64,000 nucleotides of DNA, taken from the NCBI RefSeq assembly GCF_001039355.2, contig NW_019775513.1, positions 464,071-528,070 of the forward strand. Reading direction: 5' to 3'. The notes beneath the pieces are model-generated. The model was not told the origin of the DNA and searched no databases. It saw nothing but the letters and a program-made list of their open reading frames with translations. Position 1 is the stretch's first letter; each line of letters begins with the position of its first letter. The translations under genes and the position numbers were made by a program. Positions 57,292-64,000 of the stretch are shown here, piece after piece. This DNA is from Lingula anatina (Eukaryota; Brachiopoda; Lingulata; Lingulida; Lingulidae).

Positions 57292-58105
57292 CCAAACGCC
57301 TTTCCCTTTCAATCTCATACACAGCTTTCTTGAACTTTGAAAAGGGGTCATGACATAAATAGGGTACTTTGTCGCTTAACTTTTGAAGAAGAACTTCCAT
57401 CCTGCGAGACACCTGTCGCTGTGATTCATGAAGCACGGCCTTCACCTCCTTCTGTGTTAGGACACCCTCAGACATTAAAGTTGTCAGCACTGCTTTAAGA
57501 CCATCTTCTCCAAGGTCCACTGCCAAATCTGGTAATCTAGATTGGGTTGCAAAATGTATGTATTTCAGTGCATTGTGTTGTAATTAGAAATCAGTTGCTG
57601 CTTTCAGTCAATTTTCTTACCTAGGTTATTTTCCAAGTCTGCTAGAATGCAACAGAGTGTGGGATATTTTCAAGATACTAAAACAATCAAACTGATAATG
57701 GTATGTGACAGACGCAATGACATTTATTTAACAACCCAACAAATGCAACGTTAATACTAAAAAGGCGCTGTTACCTATTTAGGTGATAGTGTTTAATACG
57801 AAACTAACAAAACTTGGAAAAAATATATATATACCTGAGGAGGCTGGCAGTTTCGTGGTTCCCACTGTCATGTATAGCTCCACAGAAGATGTAGAACGCC
57901 GAGTCCCTCTTTCTTTTAAGAATGCTGAAAAGATTGATTGTTCCATCTGGCTCTAGGATGGATCTCCGGTCTTCCTCTGTGAATATCCCAGCTCTCACAA
58001 GGCGACTCAATATCTCGCAGAGATGCCTAAATCGACCGCTGATGTTTTTCAACAATTGCACACCATGTATCCTTAGGGCCGTACGGTGGAGATCGGTCAT
58101 GTTAC
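57292..58105 (-). CDS. Second CARD module, exons 58105-57835 and 57536-57292
   Basis: The first exon (271 bp) encodes a CARD beginning MTDLHRTALRIHGVQLLKNI with EEDRRSILEPDGTINLFSIL and AFYIFCGAIHDSGNHETASL. The second (245 bp) encodes a helical module LAVDLGEDGLKAVLTTLMSE with LLQKLSDKVPYL and YEIERERRLG, ending at a strong GTAAGG donor in phase 1. Both correspond exon for exon to the upstream unit, with identical 271-bp CARD exons. The acceptor before 58105 joins in frame to the GAGG|GTAAGT donor that ends the large exon at 58294. It is therefore probably a continuation of the same transcript rather than a separate gene. LRR and Roc parts of this unit are missing; what follows on the minus strand is the inverted duplication and gap. 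Confidence 0.72.
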
Positions 58106-58293
58106 CTATATGGAACAGTAACCAAGATACAAGCTCATGTCCCACTGATATCAAGTGAACAAATGTGCTATGTGTAATAAAAGATATAATTTGACCGTTT
58201 TCTTTCACACTCAAACTTGACAACTTAACCCATCTTGTGTAATTCCAGCACAATTAACATACTACTCCATAACTAATAGTGATATAAACTTAC

Positions 58294-61200
58294 CCTCAGT
58301 TACTGGGTAATAGTAATCTGCTGAGGCCATAAAACTTGGCTCTTCCTCTGGACAAGGGTGATAGCATGCCTGATTTTCCAATGGAACATTGAGAAATTGC
58401 TCTGGTATTTCAAAAAGAGATGGAGGTGTTTTTTCTTCATGAACACAGTGCGGACACACCACGTACTCATCTCGAGTGGCACCAGGACTTTCTCTTTCTA
58501 TCAATCGTGCCAAGTCCTTGAATACCTTAAGGCAAGACTCTTTGAGTTGGTTAAGATCATCCCCCTGCATAGTAAGCTTTAGTATTCCGTTTCCCACACA
58601 TTCCCTTTCAAGTGTCATTCTGAGGCAATCACCAAGCTGGACATAGAAACCATCTTTCCAATCTCTACGTGTTGATTTGAAGTTTCCCAAATATCCATGA
58701 AAATGGACAGCAGCCATTTCATACAGTCCAGTTGGGCAGGGACCAGCAAAATGAACTTCAGTGGAAATTTGAAGTGCGTCTCGGGGAAGTGGTCTCGTCT
58801 GCCATTTGGAAGAAAGATCTTTTGGGCGACCTTCTTCCAAGATCCAGGGGAAATGAAATTTGTCTTCTTTCTCACCTTTGACAACATGGCACACCTCAAA
58901 GTGCTCCAGTAACTCCTGCACTGCACAAAAGCCTGGTGTCCCTAAGTCATACTTCTCCCACAAACATTCAAGTAATGTTGTGCTCAAAATACCTCGTTTC
59001 AGCACATCCTGTTTTGCAGATTCAAACTTCTGTCTGTTGAACCTGGCACAGAAGGGTTGAGTATCATATACTAGGACGGATTTAAGGTCACGACGGAGGA
59101 CGGCCTTTAATATGTTTATAACCACATCTGGCTTGTGAAAGATGAACTGTCGCAGCAAAGGGTTTACTCTGAACCACAAAACCATGCCAGTTTCATGCAG
59201 AAACGAAATGACATCTTCTATCCTCTGACACTCTGCTTTGTCTTGTTCTTTGCTGGTGGATGCCTCTTCAATTCTGGCGACTTTAGGGGGAGGTTCGTGA
59301 TCTTTGCTCATTTCTCCAATGGAATCCATGAGCAATACAGATTCTGTTCCACTGTGTTTAGCTTTTTCAATGTTCTCTACAATTGTCAACCATGATCCTG
59401 GTAATATGATGACCTTTTGCTTTGCTATTCGGATTAATTCATTTTTTAGGTCTTCGATTCCATATATTGATTTCGAACTTGTGACAAATATGTCTTCACA
59501 AACCTTTGGTGGATTTTTCATTGATTTTCTTATGTGATCCAACTTAGTACGATACACATCTGTAAGAACTTTCTGCTTTCTCACTTTTTCATCCAAGTTG
59601 TCATAGGCTGCTTTCAAGCTGGATTGTCTCTTTTTCAGTTGTACTTTCCATGCTCTCATGATATCTTCCTTCTTTGTCTGTATCTTTTCAACAGTAACGA
59701 GGTCTGCATGAGTTCCTACTAGTAAAATTCTTGATTCTGGTGATCGGTAATAGATTTTGTCAATCCATGTTCCTATAACACTATGGTACTCCTTTACTAT
59801 GTCTAAGCAGATATTGAATACAACCAAGGACAAGGATTCTTTGGTCAAAAAGAAAATGTATGCAGTTTTGTAGACTGGATGACCACCAAAGTCATTGATA
59901 TTCAAGATAACATCCTGTTGTGGCATCCATGATTGTTGCTGCAGGACATGTGTTCTGTTTTCTTCAGGGGTCAAGCAGCTTTCTCCCGTTGTGAGTGTTC
60001 CCACCAGACTTGTCTTCCCTGCACAAGTTTCTCCTAGCACTTGGACCTGGAGCATCGATGCTTCCTGTGCTGAACTTTTTGCTAGATCTACAAGATACCG
60101 GAACACCGGCTCCTTGCCCTCGTTTGCTACATCTTGTGGCGGCTGAATTAATTTGTTGCCTGTCAGGTGAAGTTCACGTAGAGATGACAGGAGATGCATT
60201 TGCACGGGCAATCTCTTCAATTTGTTGTTTCCTAAGTCAAGAGTGACGAGGTTCATCATCATATCAGCTATTTTCTCAGAAACATCAATAATATTGTTAG
60301 AATTTAGACTAAGAAAGCCTATTTTGCTGGTTTTTGTCAAGACCGGGAATTTGGTTATGTAGTTATGATCCATCCAAACAGATTTTAGTGTTTCCAGCTC
60401 AAATAAAGTGATCGGGAATTCGTTCAGCTTGTTGTTGGATAGGTTAATTTCTTTCAAACTCCTCAGTTGTTTTATCTCTGGTGGAACTGTGGCAATTTTG
60501 TTATGACTCAGGTTGAGCTCTTCTAATGTCTCCAGCTCACATACTGGAGTCTGGATTTCTTCCAAACTGTTGTGGGACATGTTTAATTTCTTCAGATTCT
60601 TTAGTCGTTGCACCTCTGGTGGAATGGTGGTGATGTTGTTATGGCTAAGGTCAAGCTCTATCAGTCTTTCAAGCGTAAATATTGATAATGGTAATTCATT
60701 CAAGTGGTTCTTGGACAGTTCTAATTTTTTTAGGCTTGTCAGATGATCGATTTTTAAAGAGGCTGCATTTACTCCACACTCAGATGCTTTTAACTCTTCT
60801 AGAACTCTTGGTGTGTGTATGGCCTCCCATGTTGCCTTGTCTAGGGTTCCATTACCGGATATATCAAGTCTTTCAATGTTGACACAGCGAGATATACTCT
60901 GTGGTATTCTGGTTCCAATTCTTTGTAGATTTAGGCTTTTCCATATCTCTTTTTCTTCCGAATCTGGATCAGCATATTTTGGGTCTCTGTCGAGCTTTTG
61001 AAGCAATTCCAGCTTATTACGCTCAGGTGAGTTTGAAGGGTACATCTTTTCCAGTCGCTGTTTCCTTTCAATCTCATATACAACTTTCTTAAAATTAGAA
61101 AAGGGCTCACCCCGTAAAAAGCGAACTTTGTCACTCAATTTTTGAAGAAGAACTCCCACCTTACGAGAAAGCTGTTGCCTTGATTTATAAAGCACAGAGT

Positions 61201-61875
61201 TCACCTCCTCCTGTGTTAGTACACTCTCGTGCAACAAAGTTGTCAGCGCTTCTCTGAGACCATCTTCCCCAAGGCCCACTGCAAAATCCGATAACCTACA
61301 ATAAAGTTCATAATATGTATTCAAAATAAAAGAAATTTGACATAAAGAAAGCAGTTTTAGTGAAATATGAAATAATTGGAAATTGGTTACTGCTTTCAAG
61401 CAAACATTTCTGGGGGAGTCTTCTGGTGGCATATAATGGATTGAATTATATTTACAAGATACGTCAGTAACCAATCCGGTATAATTAAATGTGAACCAAT
61501 TGCCTGTAAATGAAAAAAAAAATGGAAAAATAACCCAGGAAATATCTAACTTGATAAACACATTAAAACTCAGTATAGCTGGTAGGAACAAGACGTCAAC
61601 CTACATCAGAAGACTCGCAGTTTCATGTTTCCCACTGTCATGTAAGGCTCCACAGAAGATGTAGAACGCAGAGTCCCTCTTTCCTTTAAGGATGCTGAAA
61701 AGATTGATTGTTCCATCTGGATCTAGGATGGATCTCCGGTCTTGTTCTGTGAGTATCTTTTCTTTCACAAGTCGATTCATTATCTCCTGGAGGGGCCGGG
61801 ATGGACCACTGATGTCTTTATACATTTGTACGCCATGTATCCTCAGGGTTGTACTGTGGAGATCGGTCATGACAC
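58294..61875 (-). CDS. CARD-LRR-Roc-COR (ROCO family) protein
   Basis: Exon 61875-61605 encodes a CARD (MTDLHSTTLRIHGVQMYKDI, then LTEQDRRSILDPDGTINLF). Exon 61295-58294 (3002 bp) encodes a helical module (LGEDGLREALTTLLHESVLT), about ten typical LRRs (LIELDLSHNNITTIPPEV, LEELNLSHNKIATVPPEI), a Roc GTPase and a COR region. Roc motifs are intact: P-loop GETCAGKTS, DFGGH (DxxG) and GTHAD in place of T/NKxD. The COR part is followed by a Cys/His pair block (VVCPHCVHEE) common in invertebrate MFHAS1-like ROCO proteins. No kinase domain is present. ROCO proteins are GTP-regulated signalling scaffolds; the CARD suggests recruitment into an apoptosis or innate-immune complex, which is inference. The ATG at 61870 lies within an exon that starts phase 1, so upstream exons may exist. 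Confidence 0.85.
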
Positions 61876-63237
61876 CTACCAAAATAATAGCATGTTATAT
61901 TAAATAAACTATTTTAAAAATAAACAATGTAGAATGTTCAGTTCCAAAGTTTTCTGCCAACTGATAATGTGTCAATTTCATACATTTTGGATAACATTNA
62001 GCACAGGACCTGTAGATCTCTTTGGCCAATCATGGACTGTTATAGTCGAATCAAGTTCCGTGTGAAAAATTAGTGATTGTTTCCAGTTTTTTTCCTGACA
62101 GTTTTTGTGTGTTGCTAGGTTTAATTCTGGTGTCAAGTAGCAGGTTGGGACGTGAATTGCTTCTTATTTTTTGGCGGGACCTTGTCTAGGTACTGCGCAG
62201 TGTGATACCTCTGGCGGAGGGAGCTTACGACAGTGAGCAGTGCAGTGGTTTGTTTACAAACAGAGAAGTGCACGTGTTCAATTATAGTACTGCCGGTATG
62301 AAAAGTAACTTTTTGACAGTTTATTTTTGTGGCATTGGGAGTTACGTCAGTGAGACTGCTGTCCATGAAGATAGAAAATGTTTTACCAAATTATTTTGTT
62401 CATGCATTTTTTCAGGCATTTTAGTACAACCGTCATTGGGAAATTATTTTATGGTTTTCGTTGTCCTTATGATGTGTCAAACAAACATAACAAAAGAAAC
62501 ATTGTTGAAGACATTTGCCCGCAGCTCATTATTTGGCCTAACATTTCAGAATAAATCAAATTTATGTACTAACATTAGGATTTAAAACACATTCTAAGTG
62601 CAAGAATCACTTGTTGAACTTATCTGAAGACAATCACAACGTTTAAAACATACAATGGATTTAATCAAAATTGCAAAAATAAACAATAATAACAATCATA
62701 TTCACAGTCTGCTACCACACACCGGAAGTAAGCCATCCTGACATTACACCCTTTAGCTTTGAAGATTTTTCGTTAATATTTAAGATGTGATTTTGTTCTT
62801 ATTCCGGAATGGATCCCTAGAAATTTGAACGATATTAGCCGTGTAATTGATTACGATGATTGGGGAATCACTCATCAGTTTTTTTAACATGTTGGATAAA
62901 ATGTGGGTTCCACATTCGATTGACTGATTCGCTATTAGTGACAATAAAAAATTGAAAAGCTTAAATTTCAGATATTGGAATCATGGTAGTGAAGACGTGG
63001 ACTCTTTTTCCTGTGACTGGCGTGAAGAAAATAATTTGGCCTTTTATTTTCATTTGCGCCAACTTTTTGCTCCTATAGCTGTTGTGATTTCTCATATCTA
63101 TCTTAATTAATCCTGGTCACACTCATTAACGTACTTTATTATTTCTATTTTATGGCACTTATATAGTTTGGGGGATGTTTGATTATCTCCCCAGTTTTGT
63201 AACTTTTTGGTATCTTATAAGTTTTCGTCATTAATAA
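61876..63237. other. Upstream of the CARD-ROCO gene, no recognised exon
   Basis: A single n lies at 61999. CACCGGAAGTAAG near 62721 is ETS-like and might mark a promoter. Several short frames occur on both strands (for example about 77 codons on the minus strand at 62133-62366), but none shows a domain or convincing codon bias. Confidence 0.35.
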
Positions 63238-64000
63238 ATGACAATTTTCAGTCATATGGCCTTATTTTACTTATTTTGGAGCAAAAACAGAGCTTCGTTG
63301 TGCATAAATAATTTGCTGTTTCCATCCATTTGCTATTGTGCAAAAGCTATTAAACATGTTATATTTTGCAAAGCAGCGGCAACTCTCATTGTTCCTAAAT
63401 GGACATCGTCGCCATTTTGGCCGTTTATTTTTGAAGGGAATCACTGGAGATGGTACGTTAAAGATGTTTTAGAATCTGAACCACAGTGAGTTTTACACCA
63501 GGGTACAAATAAAAATTGCATTTTGGGCAGTAACAGATTTGTATCTAAAGTGTTAGCCGTTAAACTAGACGCATCGTAGAAAATTCGATGTATTTAAAAT
63601 ATTCATTTTATAAAAAAATTAATAAAAACAATTATAAAGATTCACTTACGTTATATTTCTTAAATTTTTAAGCAAAAATAATGTAAAAAATAGACTCGAT
63701 TGTTGCTTTTTATCTTCAAAATTTGTCACAATCTTGTAATTCTTCTGCTGCGGTTTAGACGCTTTTTACAGTTTAAAATGGTTTTATGATATTGCAAATT
63801 GTAAGAAAAATCCGAAATTACGAGTCAAAATTCGTTATTGCAGTGAAGGAAGTATCTCAGAGAAGGAAAGGTCATAGAGTAACAAAAAAGGAACCTATAT
63901 CTGCTGAGCACATTTCTCAATTGGTAACTAATTTCATGAGTTCGGAAGTCACTTTGAAGGATCTCCGAGTACTTTCCATTTGTTTGATTTCATATGCTGG
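63238..64000 (+). pseudogene. DIRS-like retroelement fragment: RNase H-like region and start of tyrosine recombinase
   Basis: 63238-63490 reads AIKHVIFCKAAATLIVPKW, then SSPFWPF and WRWYVKDVLES. The CKA-x-x-TLIVP-W-S-x-FWP block is typical of the RNase H-like end of DIRS/Ngaro polyproteins. From about 63840 another frame reads RKGHRVTKKEPISAEHI and then VTLKDLRVLSICLISYAG, matching the N-terminal core of tyrosine recombinases of these elements (KKP-x-x-x, DLR-x-x-x-x-CLL-x-FAG). The two parts are in the expected order but separated by about 350 bp of non-coding sequence. The recombinase runs off the window edge before its catalytic residues, so activity cannot be judged. Confidence 0.6.

Noticed and set aside
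58300-58926. Alternative minus-strand frames inside the ROCO exon
   Set aside because: They overlap the conserved COR region in another frame and have no domain of their own.

Overview
The window looks like about 64 kb of nuclear DNA from a non-vertebrate metazoan. It is AT-rich, its genes are cut into short exons by GT-AG introns, and it is full of short inverted-repeat elements, microsatellites and one satellite. The gene set (ceramide synthase 1, TMEM267, a membrane GH31 glucosidase with trefoil domain, a fibrinogen-related protein with an apple/PAN-like leader, and a CARD-LRR-Roc-COR protein) fits a marine invertebrate, perhaps a lophotrochozoan or invertebrate deuterostome. The phylum cannot be settled from sequence alone. 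Two long N runs (36831-37687, about 56076-56373) and single n positions (7865, 41500, 44036, 61999) mark assembly gaps or joins.

Layout. (1) 1402-7587, + strand: a seven-exon ceramide synthase 1. (2) 17435-11046, - strand: an eleven-exon, roughly 930-residue leucine-rich-repeat protein with a 391-codon low-complexity exon between two LRR blocks. (3) 18669-19829, + strand: two-exon TMEM267, head to head with the LRR gene. (4) 21347-29501, + strand: an apparently intact type II membrane alpha-glucosidase, with a tRNA-derived SINE in one intron. (5) 35948-31200, - strand: damaged SET-domain exons followed by a coding-type 36-bp minisatellite and two paralogous 3' segments. (6) 36190-48590: a repeat-dominated block holding a ~363-bp satellite at three loci, a DIRS-like reverse transcriptase remnant split by a small LTR element, a 668-bp inverted-repeat element with a RecQ-like helicase fragment nested in that LTR element, a SWIM-finger remnant, an EF-hand terminal exon, clustered MITEs and an unrecognised 390-residue coding exon. 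(7) 49923-53739, + strand: a secreted fibrinogen-related protein. (8) 55651-56942: an inverted duplication of a promoter plus first exon around a gap. (9) 61875-57292, - strand: a CARD-LRR-Roc-COR gene with a second CARD module joined in phase. (10) 63238-64000: RNase H-like and tyrosine-recombinase parts of a DIRS-like retroelement running off the edge.

The host genes do not form a pathway. Ceramide synthase is an ER lipid enzyme, the GH31 protein acts on alpha-glucosides outside the cell or in the lumen, and the fibrinogen-related and CARD-ROCO genes belong to families often expanded in invertebrate innate immunity. The most unusual material is the nested mobile DNA and the phase-symmetric duplication in the CARD-ROCO gene.
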